This document shows positions 33,432-43,274 of a stretch of 64,000 nt of DNA, in pieces. The notes below the pieces were generated by a model that ran no database searches, was not told the DNA's origin, and worked only from the letters and a program-made list of their open reading frames with translations. The position numbers were made by a program, and so were the translations under genes. Origin of the DNA: Myceligenerans indicum (GTDB lineage: Bacteria; Actinomycetota; Actinomycetes; Actinomycetales; Cellulomonadaceae); NCBI RefSeq assembly GCF_016742955.1, contig NZ_JABBYC010000013.1, forward strand, positions 33,393-97,392, given 5' to 3'. How positions within the stretch are numbered: position 1 is the first letter of the stretch; each line of letters opens with the position of its first letter.

Positions 33432-35165
33432 TCAGTGCTCCTGCGAGTCTGTGCCGGTCGTCGAGCCGGAGCCGACGGCGGCCGGTGCGGCCTGCTGCCC
33501 GCCCGCCTCCAGCGCATCGTGGTCGCCGTGGGAGTGCGCCGCGGCGAGCTGGGCCGGCGTCACGGGCTCCACACGGTCCTCGTAGAAGAACCGGGAGAGA
33601 CCCTGCCAGCGCTTGTCCGCCCCGTAGCCCTTGCGCTTGACCCCGCGCGCGTCCATCTTCGGCTCGATCTCCAGCGGCGCCGGTGCGTCGTAGTTGACGC
33701 GCATCCAGCGCTCCTGGTCGTCCAGCGGCGTGTGGACCTCCACGTACTCGCCGTTGGCGTACCGCACGATGCGCCCGGACTCGTGCCCGTGCAGCACGAG
33801 CTCCCGGTCCTTGCGCTGCAGGCCCAGGCAGAGACGCTTGGTCACCACGAAGGCCGCCACCGGCAGCAGGAAGAACAGGATCCTGTAGACCCAGGTGATC
33901 TCGTTGATCGACATCCCGAAGTGGGTGGCGATGAGGTCGTTCGACCCGGCGGCCGCCAGCAGGATGAAGTCCGACAGGAACGCGACGCCCAGGGCCGTGC
34001 GCACCGGGACGTTGCGCGGGCGGTCCAGCACGTGGTGCTCGCGCTTGTCACCGGTGACCCGGGCCTCGAGGAACGGGTACACGATGAGGAACGTGAACAG
34101 GATGCCCGGAACCACGACGGCAGGGATCAGGACGTTCAGCGGCAGCGTGTACCCGAAGATCACCCACTCCGTGCCCTGGCCGGGCATCAGGCGGAGCGAT
34201 CCCTCGAGGAACAGCATGTACCAGTCGGGCTGGGCGCCTGCGGACACCGGCGACGGATCGTACGGGCCGTAGTTCCACACGTTGTTGATCGCCATGGTGG
34301 CGCCCATGAGCACCAGCACGCCGAACACGATGAAGAAGTTGCCGGTCATCTTCGCCACGTAGACCGGGAGGGCCGGGTAGCCGACGACGTTCTTGTCGGT
34401 GCGGCCACCGCCCGGGAACTGCGTGTGCTTGTGCAGCACCATGAGGAACAGGTGCAGCGCGATGAGCGCGACGATCAGCGCGGGCACCAGCAGGATGTGC
34501 ACCGTGAACAGGCGCGGGATGATGTGCTCGCCCGGGAACTCGCCGCCGAAGATCATGTACGACATGTACGAGCCGATCAGCGGGATCGACTTCACCACGC
34601 CGTCGGTGATCCGCAGGCCGTTGCCGGAGAGCACGTCGTCGGGCAGCGAGTAGCCGGAGAAGCCGGCGGCCAGGCCCAGGATGAGCAGCGTGAAGCCCAC
34701 GAGCCAGTTCAGCTCGCGCGGCTTGCGGAACGCGCCCGTGAAGAACACGCGCATCATGTGCACGACGATCGACGCCATGAAGATCAGCGCGGACCAGTGG
34801 TGCACCTGACGCATCAGGAGCCCGCCACGCACCTCGAACGACATCTCGAGCGTGGACGCGTACGCCACCGACACGGTCTGACCGGTCGCGGTGGCCGGGT
34901 ACTCACCCTCGAACTGCGTCAGCGCCATCGACGGCTCGAAGAACATGGTCAGGAACACGCCGGAGATGAGCAGGGCGATGAAGCTGTACAGCGCCATCTC
35001 ACCGAGCATGAAGGACCAGTGGTCGGGGAAGACCTTGCGCGCGAACTCCTTGACGACGCCCCCGATGCCGGTGCGCTGGTCGAGGTAGTCCGCCGCCTTG
35101 CCCGTGCGGGTCGTCGGCGCGGGTGCCGCCGCTGCGGTCGTCGTGGTGTCGTGTGCGGTACTCAC
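33432..35165 (-). CDS. qcrB: cytochrome bc1/bcc complex, cytochrome b subunit
   Basis: 577 residues. Eight or nine membrane helices. Haem b ligand His residues lie in MRQVHHWSALIFMASIVVHMMRV and in FTVHILLVPALIVALIALHLFLM. The quinol-site PDWY motif appears as AQPDWYMLFLEG. It oxidises menaquinol and passes electrons to the Rieske protein and to haem b. The C-terminal 130 residues after the last helix are cytoplasmic and charged, as in other actinobacteria. GTG 35165 overlaps the qcrA stop by 4 bp (GTGA). The bcc complex forms a supercomplex with aa3 oxidase, whose subunits are encoded close by. Confidence 0.96.
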   Translation of the reverse strand: MSTAHDTTTTAAAAPAPTTRTGKAADYLDQRTGIGGVVKEFARKVFPDHWSFMLGEMALYSFIALLISGVFLTMFFEPSMALTQFEGEYPATATGQTVSVAYASTLEMSFEVRGGLLMRQVHHWSALIFMASIVVHMMRVFFTGAFRKPRELNWLVGFTLLILGLAAGFSGYSLPDDVLSGNGLRITDGVVKSIPLIGSYMSYMIFGGEFPGEHIIPRLFTVHILLVPALIVALIALHLFLMVLHKHTQFPGGGRTDKNVVGYPALPVYVAKMTGNFFIVFGVLVLMGATMAINNVWNYGPYDPSPVSAGAQPDWYMLFLEGSLRLMPGQGTEWVIFGYTLPLNVLIPAVVVPGILFTFLIVYPFLEARVTGDKREHHVLDRPRNVPVRTALGVAFLSDFILLAAAGSNDLIATHFGMSINEITWVYRILFFLLPVAAFVVTKRLCLGLQRKDRELVLHGHESGRIVRYANGEYVEVHTPLDDQERWMRVNYDAPAPLEIEPKMDARGVKRKGYGADKRWQGLSRFFYEDRVEPVTPAQLAAAHSHGDHDALEAGGQQAAPAAVGSGSTTGTDSQEH

Positions 35166-36229
35166 TTCAGACGCTCCCAGAAGCTCGGGCCGATGGGCTC
35201 GGCGAAGTCGTCCTGTGCCACGAGGTACCCCTCGTCGTCGACGGCGATCGGCAACTGAGGCAGTGGACGGTTCGCGGGGCCGAACACCACCTTAGCGCTG
35301 TCGGCCACGTCGAACGTGGACTGGTGACACGGGCACAACAGGTGGTGGGTCTGCTGCTCGTACAGAGCCACGGGGCAGCCGACGTGCGTGCAGATCTTGG
35401 AGTAGGCCACGATGCCGTCGTACGACCACTGCTCGCCCTCCGGCGACTGGTCGGACTTCAGGTCCTCCGGGCGGACCCGCACCATGAGCACCACGGCCTT
35501 GGACTTCTCGGTGATCCACTCGTGGGACTGCCGGAACTCCTCCGTGGTCTCCGGCACGACGTGGAAGGCCGAGCCGATGTTCACGTCGCTGGCCTTGATG
35601 GGACGACCCGACGGGTCGAGCGCCAGGCGCGTGCCCTTCTTCCAGATGGTGTGCTTGAACTTGGAGATGTTCCAGTCGCCGCCCACCGAGCCGATCAGCG
35701 GCACGGCGATGGTCAGGGGGAAGAGCGCGAGTGCCGAGAGCGCGGCTCCCTTGAGCAGGCCCCGGCGGCCGACGACGCCCGAGTCCTCCAGGCCCTCGTT
35801 CAGGTCGCGCACGGCGTCGGCGCGGACCTCGTCGGAGCTGCGGATCGGGTGCCGGTCCTGGACCATCTCGGTGTCGACCATGAGCGCCTTGGCCCAGTGG
35901 ATGCCGGCGATGCCGATGCCCAGCAGCGAGACGGCCATGCCGGCCCCGAGAAGGAGCGTCGACAGCCGCACGCTGCCCGTGCTCCCCTCCGGGGGGACGG
36001 CGACGTAGGCCACGATCGTGCCGATCGCGCCGAGGCAGGACAGCGCGAACAGGAAGGTGACGATCCGCTCGTTGCGCTTCGCCGACCTCGGGTCGACGTC
36101 GGTCAGCCGCGGCCGGTGCGCGGGAACGCCCGGGTCCGTGAACTTGTCCGACTGCACCACGTCGGTGCCCGCGCCGGCCGGAGTGGTCACCTCGGCCGAG
36201 TTGTCGTTGGTGTGGTTCATGTCGCTCAC
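35162..36229 (-). CDS. qcrA: Rieske iron-sulfur subunit of the bcc complex
   Basis: 355 residues. Two membrane spans lie near residues 60-110, then RRGLLKGAALSALALF, a Tat-type sequence before a third span. The outside Rieske domain has CTHVGCPVALY and CPCHQSTFD, giving the two Cys and two His ligands of the 2Fe-2S cluster. It carries electrons from quinol at QcrB to the diheme cytochrome QcrC. The three-span N-terminal region is the actinobacterial form. GTG 36229 overlaps the qcrC stop (GTGA). Confidence 0.96.
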   Translation of the reverse strand: MSDMNHTNDNSAEVTTPAGAGTDVVQSDKFTDPGVPAHRPRLTDVDPRSAKRNERIVTFLFALSCLGAIGTIVAYVAVPPEGSTGSVRLSTLLLGAGMAVSLLGIGIAGIHWAKALMVDTEMVQDRHPIRSSDEVRADAVRDLNEGLEDSGVVGRRGLLKGAALSALALFPLTIAVPLIGSVGGDWNISKFKHTIWKKGTRLALDPSGRPIKASDVNIGSAFHVVPETTEEFRQSHEWITEKSKAVVLMVRVRPEDLKSDQSPEGEQWSYDGIVAYSKICTHVGCPVALYEQQTHHLLCPCHQSTFDVADSAKVVFGPANRPLPQLPIAVDDEGYLVAQDDFAEPIGPSFWERLK

Positions 36230-37005
36230 GAGGACTTCGCTCCGATCCAGACTGCCGCGCCGATCAGCAGGCCGAGGCCGATGATCCAGGCCCAGACACC
36301 CTCACTGACCGGACCGAGCGCGCCGAGCGCGAACCCGCCGGCGGAGCCCTCGCGCTGCTCGACCAGGAAGGCGACGATGTCGCGCTTCTCGTCGGGAGTG
36401 ATGTTGGCGTCGTTGAAGACCGGCATCGACTGCGGCCCGGTCAGCATCGCCTGGTAGATGTTGCGCTCGCTGGTGCCGAACAGCGACGGGGCGAACTTGC
36501 CCTCGCTCAGCGCACCGCCGGCGCCGACCGCGTTGTGGCACATCGCGCAGTTGGTACGGAACAGGGCCATACCGTTCGCGGCGTCCCCGAGCGTCGCGTC
36601 GACCTGCTCGTCGGTCGGGATCGCGGGGCCGGGGCCGAGGGACGAGATGTAGGCGGCCAGCGCCGCGGTGTCCTCCGCGTCGAACTGCCGCGGCTTCACC
36701 CGGGCCTGCGGGCCGTTCATCTGCATCGGCATGCGGCCCGTCGACACCTGGAAGTCGACGGCGGCCGGGCCGACGCCGATCAGGGACGGAACGCCCGCGG
36801 TGCCCTCGGCGTTCGCGCCGTGGCAGGTGGCGCAGTTCGCCTGGAAGAGCTTCTTGCCCGTCTCGATGTCCTGGGTGCTGACGGTCTCTGCCTGCGCCTT
36901 CTCAGGCGCCAGAGCGGCGTACACGCCGCCGGTGACCAGCAGCGCCAGCAGCAGGAGCACGACCGGCGCCAGCCGGTGGTGCCTGCGGGCGGCGAGTGCC
37001 TTCAC
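36226..37005 (-). CDS. qcrC: diheme cytochrome c subunit of the bcc complex
   Basis: 259 residues. An N-terminal membrane anchor is followed by two cytochrome c domains with CATCHG and CAMCHN haem sites, each with a downstream Met (for example RMPMQMNG and SMPVFNDANI). A C-terminal helix, VWAWIIGLGLLIGAAVWIG, fixes it in the membrane. The diheme form replaces a separate soluble cytochrome c and passes electrons directly to the CuA centre of CtaC. GTG 37005 has GAGGATC upstream. It is the first gene of qcrCAB, 111 bp after ctaE. Confidence 0.96.
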   Translation of the reverse strand: MKALAARRHHRLAPVVLLLLALLVTGGVYAALAPEKAQAETVSTQDIETGKKLFQANCATCHGANAEGTAGVPSLIGVGPAAVDFQVSTGRMPMQMNGPQARVKPRQFDAEDTAALAAYISSLGPGPAIPTDEQVDATLGDAANGMALFRTNCAMCHNAVGAGGALSEGKFAPSLFGTSERNIYQAMLTGPQSMPVFNDANITPDEKRDIVAFLVEQREGSAGGFALGALGPVSEGVWAWIIGLGLLIGAAVWIGAKSS

Positions 37006-37116
37006 GGATTGATCCTCGTCTCGTGCGTGAGTACTTGCGTCTTCTCTTATGACGCCCTGGCGGCCCGTCGTGTGACGTCCCCTGTCCGTACGACGGTTGC
37101 CGGAGGGCGGCGGGGC

Positions 37117-37782
37117 CTACCGAAGGATGTAGATCACGAAGAACAGCGCGATCCACACCACGTCGACGAAGTGCCAGTAGTAGGACACGACGATCGCGGT
37201 GGTGGCCTCGTGGTGCCCGAAGCGGCGGGCAGCGAACGAACGGCCGAGCAGGAACAGGAAGGCGATCAGACCGCCCAGCACGTGAAGCCCGTGGAAGCCG
37301 GTGGTCAGGAAGAACACCGAACCGTACGGGCTGGACGAGATGGTCAGGCCCTCGTGCACCAGCTCGGCGTACTCCAGAACCTGGCCGCCGATGAAGAAGG
37401 CGCCCATGAGGTAGGTCAGAGCCATCCACTCGTGCATGCCCCAGGACCAGAAGGCCCAGATGCGCCCCTTGCGCTGCGGCTGGAAGCGCTCGGCGGCGAG
37501 CACGCCCATCTGGCAGGTCACCGAGGAGAGCACCAGAACGGTGGTGTTGACCGCGGAGAAGGGGATGTTGAGCTTGTCTGCCTGCGCCGCCCACTCATCG
37601 GCGGGCAGGACCTGCCGCACCGTGAAGTACATCGCGAACAGCGCCGCGAAGAACATGAGTTCGCTCGCGAGCCAGACGATGGTCCCGACCGACACGGGGT
37701 TCGGACGGTTCACTGTCACATGCTGATGAGTATGGGTGGCTGCAGCCGTTGCGGTCGACACGTCAGCCATTATGGCGGACAT
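37117..37782 (-). CDS. ctaE: cytochrome c oxidase subunit III
   Basis: 221 residues from ATG 37782, five membrane helices. Subunit III motifs include [59 protein letters not shown] and the closing [19 protein letters not shown]. It stabilises the aa3 oxidase and its proton-uptake path. ATG 37770 (MADV) is an alternative start. It leads the ctaE-qcrCAB set. The 138-bp region upstream is shared with the divergent receiver-protein gene and is relatively AT-rich. Confidence 0.95.
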   Translation of the reverse strand: MSAIMADVSTATAAATHTHQHVTVNRPNPVSVGTIVWLASELMFFAALFAMYFTVRQVLPADEWAAQADKLNIPFSAVNTTVLVLSSVTCQMGVLAAERFQPQRKGRIWAFWSWGMHEWMALTYLMGAFFIGGQVLEYAELVHEGLTISSSPYGSVFFLTTGFHGLHVLGGLIAFLFLLGRSFAARRFGHHEATTAIVVSYYWHFVDVVWIALFFVIYILR

Positions 37783-37956
37783 GAACCACCGGTGATGACC
37801 GAGCACGGCCCCGCGCACGCGAAGAATGTCACAAAGCCGTCACTTGATGACGCCACACGGCACAGTGCCATGAAAACTTGCCTGGACGACCCTGCCGCCA
37901 GGGCATCCGATGTGCCACGATGCCGAGGGACCTGACCCGCGAGAGGATGCCTTTCG

Positions 37957-38397
37957 ATGACTGACGTGACCACTGCTCCCTCCCCCGCGTCCGAGGCGAC
38001 GGCGGGCCGCACGACGCCCCCCGGCCCGGCTCCGCGAATCCTGCTGTACAGCGACGACCACACCGTGCGCGAGCAGGTGCGCCTCGCCGTCGGCCCCCGG
38101 ATCTCCGCCGGCGCACCACAGATCGTCTGGCAGGAGGTCGCCACCCCGGGCGCCGTCGTCGACGCTGCCGACTCCGGGAACTGGGACCTGCTCGTCCTCG
38201 ACGGCGAGGCCGACAAGGCGGGCGGCATGGGGCTGTGCCGCCAGGTCAAGAACGAGTGCTACGAGTGCCCGCCGGTACTCGTGCTGACGGGACGCCCGCA
38301 GGACTCGTGGCTGGCGTCCTGGTCGCAGGCCGACGGCGCCGTCGCTCGCCCTCTCGACCCCATCACCGTGCAGGCCGCCGTGGCGAACCTGCTGTGA
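37957..38397 (+). CDS. orphan receiver-domain protein lacking the conserved Lys
   Basis: 146 residues with no output domain. After a Thr/Pro/Ala-rich leader, a CheY-like fold shows [13 protein letters not shown] (acidic pair Asp33-Asp34), LLVLDGEAD (phosphate-accepting Asp82), VLVLTGRPQ (Thr111), and ARPLDP where receivers have KP; Arg131 stands at the conserved Lys. [10 protein letters not shown] stretch with two Cys is unusual. No histidine kinase gene is near. GAGAGGA lies before ATG 37957. It shares a 4-bp GTGA overlap with trpD and is divergent from ctaE. Activation by standard phosphorylation is doubtful. Confidence 0.8.
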   Translation: MTDVTTAPSPASEATAGRTTPPGPAPRILLYSDDHTVREQVRLAVGPRISAGAPQIVWQEVATPGAVVDAADSGNWDLLVLDGEADKAGGMGLCRQVKNECYECPPVLVLTGRPQDSWLASWSQADGAVARPLDPITVQAAVANLL

Positions 38398-39551
38398 GCA
38401 CCCGCGGCACGGCGATCGCGCCCGCGAGCACCCCGACAACCCGAGCAACGACCAACAAGGTGACCGACCAAGTGACCGATTCAGCGACCGGCGGACCGAC
38501 GGTGGCCGGCGAACCGACGATGGCAAGCCTGCTGACCTCCCTGATGGCTGGTGAGGACCTGGGCAAGGAGCGCGCGGCCTGGGCGATGGACCAGGTGATG
38601 ACCGGCGAGGTCTCCCCCGTGCAGCTCGCCGGGTTCCTCGTCGCCCTCCGTGTCAAGGGCGAGACCGTCGACGAGCTCGGCGGTCTCGTGGAGTCCATGC
38701 TCGCCCACGCGACGCGGATCGACGTGCCCGGCCCCACCGTCGACCTGGTGGGTACCGGCGGCGACCGCGCCCACACCGTGAACATCTCGACCATGGCCGC
38801 CGTGGTGCTGGCCGGGTGCGGGATCCGCGTGGTCAAGCACGGCAACCGCGCGGCGACGTCGTCGTCGGGTGCGGCGGACGTGCTGGAACGGCTCGGCATC
38901 CGGCTGGACCACACGCCCGAGCGCGTGGCGCAGATCGCGCAGGAGGCAGGCATCACGTTCTGCTTCGCGATGGTGTTCCACCCGTCGATGCGGCACGCGG
39001 GCGTCGCCCGCAAGGAGCTCGGCGTCCCGACGGCGTTCAACTTCCTGGGGCCGCTGACGAACCCGGCCCAGCCACAGGCGACGGCCGTCGGCTGCGCCGA
39101 CGCCCGCATGGCACCGCTGATGGCGGGCGTGTTCGCCGAGCGCGGCACGAACGCCCTGGTGTTCCGTGGGGACGAGGGCCTGGACGAGCTGGCCGCCACG
39201 GCAGGCTCCACCATCTGGGAGGTGCGCGGCGGAGAGGTCCGGGAGCAGCGCCTCGACGCGGCGACGGACCTGGGTATGACCCGCATCAAGATCGAGGACC
39301 TGCGCGGAGCCGACGCCACGTACAACGCGGAGGTCGCCCGCCGCGTGTTCTCGGGCGAGGACCAGGGCCCGGTGCGCGAGACCGTCCTGCTCAACGCGGC
39401 GGCGGCGCTGGTGGCCGATGCGAGCCTGGAGGGAACGGCCTCCGGCTCCCTGACGGACCGGCTGTCGGCGGGCCTGGCCCACGCCGCTCGCTCGATCGAC
39501 TCGGGCGCCACCCAGCAGGCCCTCACCCGGTGGATCGAGGCTGCCAGGTAG
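38394..39551 (+). CDS. trpD: anthranilate phosphoribosyltransferase
   Basis: About 385 residues. Motifs are [19 protein letters not shown] (PRPP loop), [28 protein letters not shown] and [10 protein letters not shown]. The enzyme transfers phosphoribose from PRPP to anthranilate in tryptophan synthesis. GTG 38394 overlaps the receiver gene's stop (GTGA) and gives a 45-residue Thr-rich leader; GTG 38460 or 38472 would start closer to the family's usual N-terminus. It lies apart from other trp genes, as in M. tuberculosis (Rv2192c). Two strong hairpins follow. Confidence 0.93.
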   Translation: MSTRGTAIAPASTPTTRATTNKVTDQVTDSATGGPTVAGEPTMASLLTSLMAGEDLGKERAAWAMDQVMTGEVSPVQLAGFLVALRVKGETVDELGGLVESMLAHATRIDVPGPTVDLVGTGGDRAHTVNISTMAAVVLAGCGIRVVKHGNRAATSSSGAADVLERLGIRLDHTPERVAQIAQEAGITFCFAMVFHPSMRHAGVARKELGVPTAFNFLGPLTNPAQPQATAVGCADARMAPLMAGVFAERGTNALVFRGDEGLDELAATAGSTIWEVRGGEVREQRLDAATDLGMTRIKIEDLRGADATYNAEVARRVFSGEDQGPVRETVLLNAAAALVADASLEGTASGSLTDRLSAGLAHAARSIDSGATQQALTRWIEAAR

Positions 39552-39579
39552 CACCCGCCTCCTCACGGGCTGCCGTCCG

Positions 39580-39612
39580 GGCCCGGGCATCTCTCTCCAG
39601 AGTGCCCGGGCC
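39580..39612. terminator. hairpin after trpD
   Basis: GGCCCGGGCA (39580-39589) pairs perfectly with 39603-39612, and the loop holds a further ctct/agag stem, 28 bp past the trpD stop. Confidence 0.6.
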
Positions 39613-39625
39613 GCCGTCGAAAACG

Positions 39626-39663
39626 CCGCGACCCCACGAGCGCGCAGGCTCGTGGGGTCGCGG
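39626..39663. terminator. 16-bp perfect hairpin after ctaF
   Basis: Arms 39626-39641 and 39648-39663 are fully complementary around a 6-nt loop, 24 bp past the ctaF stop. It separates the convergent trpD and cta genes. Confidence 0.7.
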
Positions 39664-39687
39664 AACGCGGGGTGGGCAACCGCCCAC

Positions 39688-40101
39688 TCAGTGGGCGTGC
39701 TGGCCGCGAGAGAACTCGAAGACCCAGCCCACCAGGGCGATGATCCCGAACGGGATCGCGATGCCGAGGATCCACCAGCCCACGGCCAGGCCGAGGAAGG
39801 CGAGAGCCGCCGAGCCCGCGATCGCCAGCGGCCACCAGCTCCACGGCGCGAACACGCCCTGGTCCCCGGCGCCGTCCGCGATCTCCGCGTGCTCGGTGTC
39901 CTCCGGACGCTCGTCGATCCGCTTCGCGGTCAGCATCAGGTAGAAGCCGACCATGAAGACCATCGCGCCCACGAGAAGGATGCACAGCGTGCCGACGGGC
40001 TCCCACCCCTGGGCCGTGTTGGCCGTCCAGAGCGCGTAGACGCCGGCGGCCAGCAGGAACAGCGGCGTCCCGGCGATGAACAGCCTGGTCTCGATCTTCA
40101 C
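39688..40101 (-). CDS. ctaF: cytochrome c oxidase subunit IV (actinobacterial)
   Basis: 137 residues, four membrane helices: [38 protein letters not shown], and two more after the acidic loop [17 protein letters not shown]. The conserved end [12 protein letters not shown] marks the family. It is a small structural subunit of aa3 oxidase specific to actinobacteria. GTG 40101 overlaps the ctaD stop (GTGA), so it is translated with ctaD and ctaC. Confidence 0.93.
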   Translation of the reverse strand: MKIETRLFIAGTPLFLLAAGVYALWTANTAQGWEPVGTLCILLVGAMVFMVGFYLMLTAKRIDERPEDTEHAEIADGAGDQGVFAPWSWWPLAIAGSAALAFLGLAVGWWILGIAIPFGIIALVGWVFEFSRGQHAH

Positions 40102-41822
40102 TTGCCGCTCTCCTTGGTGATCTGCGTGGTCGACTGCGCGGGAGCGCCCACCGGATACAGCTCCGGGTGCTCCATGGCCGCCACCTCCGGGTGGTGCAGG
40201 TCGAACGCCGGCGACTCGCTGCGGATGCGGGGCAGCGACGTGAAGTTGTGGCGCGGCACCGGGCAGCCCGTTGCCCACTCCAGCGAACGGCCGTAGCCCC
40301 ACGGGTCGTCGACGGTGACCTTCGGCGCGTTGCGTGCCGTCGTGTAGACGTTCCACAGGAACGGCAGCGTCGAGGCCGCCAGGATGAACGCGCCGACCGT
40401 CGACACCTGGTTGGCGAGCGTGAAGCCCTCCTGCGGCATGTAGTCGGCGTAACGGCGCGGCATGCCCCACACACCCAGCCAGTGCTGGATGAGGAACGTC
40501 GTGTGGAAGCCGACGAAGAGCATCCAGAAGTGGACCTTCCCGAGGCGCTCCGAGAGCATCTTGCCCGTCATCTTGGGCCACCAGAAGTAGAAGCCCGCGA
40601 ACATCGCGAAGACCACGGTGCCGAACACCACGTAGTGGAAGTGCGCCACGACGAAGTACGAGTCGGACAGCGAGAAGTCCAGGGCCGGGCTCGACAGGAT
40701 GATGCCCGTCAGGCCGCCGAAGAGGAACGTCACGAGGAACCCGATGCTCCACAGCATCGGTGTCTCGAACGTGAGTTTCCCTCGCCACATCGTGCCGATC
40801 CAGTTGAAGAACTTCACGCCCGTCGGGATGGCGATGAGCATCGTCATGAAGGCGAAGAAGGGCAGCAGGACCGCGCCCGTGACGTACATGTGGTGCGCCC
40901 ACACCGTCACCGACAGCGCGGCGATGGCGATGGTCGCGTAGATCAGGCCCACGTAGCCGAAGATCGGCTTGCGGGAGAAGACCGGGAGGATCTCCGAGAC
41001 GATGCCGAAGAACGGCAGGGCGATGATGTACACCTCGGGGTGGCCGAAGAACCAGAACAGGTGCTGCCACAGCAGCGCGCCACCGTTCTCCGGGTTGAAG
41101 ACCTGGGCACCGAGCCGGCGGTCGGCACCGAGCGCGAACAGCGCCGCGGCCAGCGGCGGGAAGGCCATCAGCACGAGGAGGCTGGTGACCAGCGTGTTCC
41201 AGGTGAAGATCGGCATCCGGAACATCGTCATGCCCGGCGCGCGCATGGTGATGATCGTGGTGATGAAGTTGACCGCACCGAGAATGGTGCCGAATCCACC
41301 GAGCGTGAGGCCGAACACCCACAGGTCTCCACCGAGCCCCGGACTGAAGGTCGTCGACGACAACGGCGCATAGGCGAACCAGCCGAACGACGCGGCGCCC
41401 TGCGGCGTGAAGAACCCGGACGAGGCGATGAGCCCGCCGAACAGGAACAGCCAGAAGGCGAACATGTTCAGCCGCGGGAACGCGACGTCGGGTGCGCCGA
41501 TCTGCAGCGGCATGATGACGTTCGCGAAGCCCGCGAACAGCGGGGTCGCGAAGAGCAGCAGCATGATCGTGCCGTGCATGGTGAAGAGCTGGTTGTACTG
41601 CTCCTTGCTCTGCACCAGCTGGATTCCCGGCTCGAACAGCTCGGCGCGGATGACCAGAGCCATCACACCGCCGATGCAGAAGAACAGGAACGACGTGATC
41701 AGGTACATGTACCCGATGGTCTTGTGGTCGGTGGACGTGATCCACTTGACCACGACCTTGCCGAAGGACTGCCGGTCCTCGCGCAGACCGGGCACCACGT
41801 CCGCGTGGGTTGCGGTGGCCAT
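40098..41822 (-). CDS. ctaD: cytochrome c oxidase subunit I
   Basis: 574 residues, twelve membrane helices. Haem a and CuB ligands are in [12 protein letters not shown] (with the crosslinked His-Tyr), [15 protein letters not shown] and the early [11 protein letters not shown]. The protein reduces oxygen to water and pumps protons. The C-terminal 45 residues after the last helix are cytoplasmic. ATG 41822 shares one base with the ctaC stop (TGATG). Unlike M. tuberculosis, where ctaD is elsewhere, it sits between ctaC and ctaF here. Confidence 0.97.
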   Translation of the reverse strand: MATATHADVVPGLREDRQSFGKVVVKWITSTDHKTIGYMYLITSFLFFCIGGVMALVIRAELFEPGIQLVQSKEQYNQLFTMHGTIMLLLFATPLFAGFANVIMPLQIGAPDVAFPRLNMFAFWLFLFGGLIASSGFFTPQGAASFGWFAYAPLSSTTFSPGLGGDLWVFGLTLGGFGTILGAVNFITTIITMRAPGMTMFRMPIFTWNTLVTSLLVLMAFPPLAAALFALGADRRLGAQVFNPENGGALLWQHLFWFFGHPEVYIIALPFFGIVSEILPVFSRKPIFGYVGLIYATIAIAALSVTVWAHHMYVTGAVLLPFFAFMTMLIAIPTGVKFFNWIGTMWRGKLTFETPMLWSIGFLVTFLFGGLTGIILSSPALDFSLSDSYFVVAHFHYVVFGTVVFAMFAGFYFWWPKMTGKMLSERLGKVHFWMLFVGFHTTFLIQHWLGVWGMPRRYADYMPQEGFTLANQVSTVGAFILAASTLPFLWNVYTTARNAPKVTVDDPWGYGRSLEWATGCPVPRHNFTSLPRIRSESPAFDLHHPEVAAMEHPELYPVGAPAQSTTQITKESGK

Positions 41823-42727
41823 CAGTTCTCAGCCTCCTCGGCGTTGATGGGACCCTGCACGCGGACGAGGTCGAGCCCGAGCTCGCCCTCCTGGCCCGCG
41901 GCACGCAGCGCGTCCATCTGCGCGTCGAACTCCGCCTGGGAGACGACCTTCACGTTGAAGAGCATGCCGGAGTGGAACTCGCCGCAGAGCTCGGCGCACT
42001 TGCCGGCGTACGTTCCCTCCCGCGTGGGGGTCACCTGGTAGTAGTTGGTGTGATGCGGGATCAGGTCTTCCTTGTAGAGGAACGCCGGGATCCAGAAGGA
42101 GTGGTTCACGTCCCGCGAGTCGAGCTGGAACTCGACCGTCTTGTTCACCGGGAGATACAGCGTGGGCGCGTCGACATCGGTGCCCGGCTCGCCGTCGACC
42201 AGCTGGTCGTCGGTCACGCCGCCCGGGTCGTTGACGTGCTCGCCGTACTCGTAGACGCCTTCGTCGAGGTAGTTGAAGTCCCAGCTCCACTGCTTGCCGA
42301 TGACGCCGATGTGGATGTCCGGCTCGGCCTCGGGCTCCACGATCGAGGTCATGACCTTGTCGGTGTGCCAGAACAGCGCGAGGATCATCAGCGTCGGGAC
42401 CACGGTGTACATGATCTCGAGCGGCATGTGGTAGCGGGTCTGGACGGGCAGGCGGTGATCGTCCCGGCGCTTGCGGTAGGCGGCGATGCACCACAGCATC
42501 AGGCCCCACGTGATCACTCCCACGGCAAGGGCTGCCACCCATGAGCCCACCCACAGGTGGGTGATGTCGGCGGTCTGGTTCGTCACCTCCCCGTCCTCAT
42601 AGCCGGGAAGATAACCGCGCTGGGCGGTTTCACTGGCGCAGCCGGTGGCCAGCCCCGCGACGACGACGGCGAGTGCCGACGCACGCAGAGCGGCCCGCCA
42701 GGTGCGGGTCGAGGGCTTCGAGTGCAA
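41822..42727 (-). CDS. ctaC: cytochrome c oxidase subunit II, lipoprotein
   Basis: 301 residues. The signal peptide ends with lipobox GLATGC. Two membrane helices follow, then a cupredoxin domain with the CuA site [12 protein letters not shown] (Cys, Cys, His, Met) and the earlier His in [19 protein letters not shown] is the conserved aromatic electron path. It takes electrons from QcrC. TTG 42727 is preferred: GAAAGG lies 6 nt upstream and the signal peptide fits; the longer frame from 42796 adds 23 unlikely residues. It opens ctaC-ctaD-ctaF. Confidence 0.95.
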   Translation of the reverse strand: MHSKPSTRTWRAALRASALAVVVAGLATGCASETAQRGYLPGYEDGEVTNQTADITHLWVGSWVAALAVGVITWGLMLWCIAAYRKRRDDHRLPVQTRYHMPLEIMYTVVPTLMILALFWHTDKVMTSIVEPEAEPDIHIGVIGKQWSWDFNYLDEGVYEYGEHVNDPGGVTDDQLVDGEPGTDVDAPTLYLPVNKTVEFQLDSRDVNHSFWIPAFLYKEDLIPHHTNYYQVTPTREGTYAGKCAELCGEFHSGMLFNVKVVSQAEFDAQMDALRAAGQEGELGLDLVRVQGPINAEEAEN

Positions 42728-42869
42728 GGGTGGCCTTTCACGTCTCGTCCGGCGGTGCGTACCGGCGCACGACCACGACGTGCACCCGGGCTCCACGCAG
42801 AACCATCTGATAGGTGGCAGCCTAGCGCGCCGAGAGTGCTGGCGATGACCGACATGGCATGGAGCAAGT

Positions 42870-42881
42870 GTGACGAGTCAC
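42870..42881. promoter_or_regulatory. 12-bp near-palindrome in the ctaC upstream region
   Basis: GTGACGAGTCAC (GTGAC and GTCAC around ga) lies between the ctaC start and the TusA stop. It resembles a short operator; spacing differs from the CRP consensus, so the regulator is unclear. Confidence 0.3.
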
Positions 42882-42923
42882 GCACTCGACCGCCCCTGTC
42901 CGACCGGTTCGGACACACCTGCT

Positions 42924-43274
42924 TCACGTGTCAGAACGTTGCACTCGGACCGTGATCGTCCAGACGCCGTCCGACTCCGTCGCGGCGACCAGTTCGTGCC
43001 CCCGCATCCGCGCCCAGGCGGGTACGTCGTACTGCGCGGCCGGGTCGGTGGCCAGAACCGAGAGCTCCGTCCCCGGCGGAAGCCCCTCCGCCCGCGCGGC
43101 CAGCCGGATCACCGGGAGCGGACAGCGCAGCCCCCGTGCGTCGACGATCTCGGCAGGTTCCCTCGGACCGTCCGGGATCCCGCCGTCGTCCACCGCCGAC
43201 GCCGTGGCGTCCGGCGGGACGTCCGGCGGGACCGGCTCCGCGCCCCGGCGCTCCGCTCCTCCCGGCACGCTCAC
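42924..43274 (-). CDS. TusA/SirA-like sulfur carrier protein
   Basis: 116 residues. After an acidic, Pro-rich 40-residue leader, the TusA fold begins at EIVDARGLRCPLPVIRLAARAEG, with the single conserved Cys in CPxP, and continues ELSVLATDPAAQYDVPAWARMRGHELV. TusA proteins carry sulfur as a persulfide on that Cys between donor and acceptor enzymes. GTG 43274 overlaps the stop of the NifS-like gene (GTGA), so both are made together. In some actinobacteria the two are reported as one fused protein, which supports a physical partnership. Confidence 0.85.
   Translation of the reverse strand: MSVPGGAERRGAEPVPPDVPPDATASAVDDGGIPDGPREPAEIVDARGLRCPLPVIRLAARAEGLPPGTELSVLATDPAAQYDVPAWARMRGHELVAATESDGVWTITVRVQRSDT

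Noticed and set aside
33435..35258. 607-residue rightward frame over qcrB
   Set aside because: Shadow of the cytochrome b gene; no plausible protein features.
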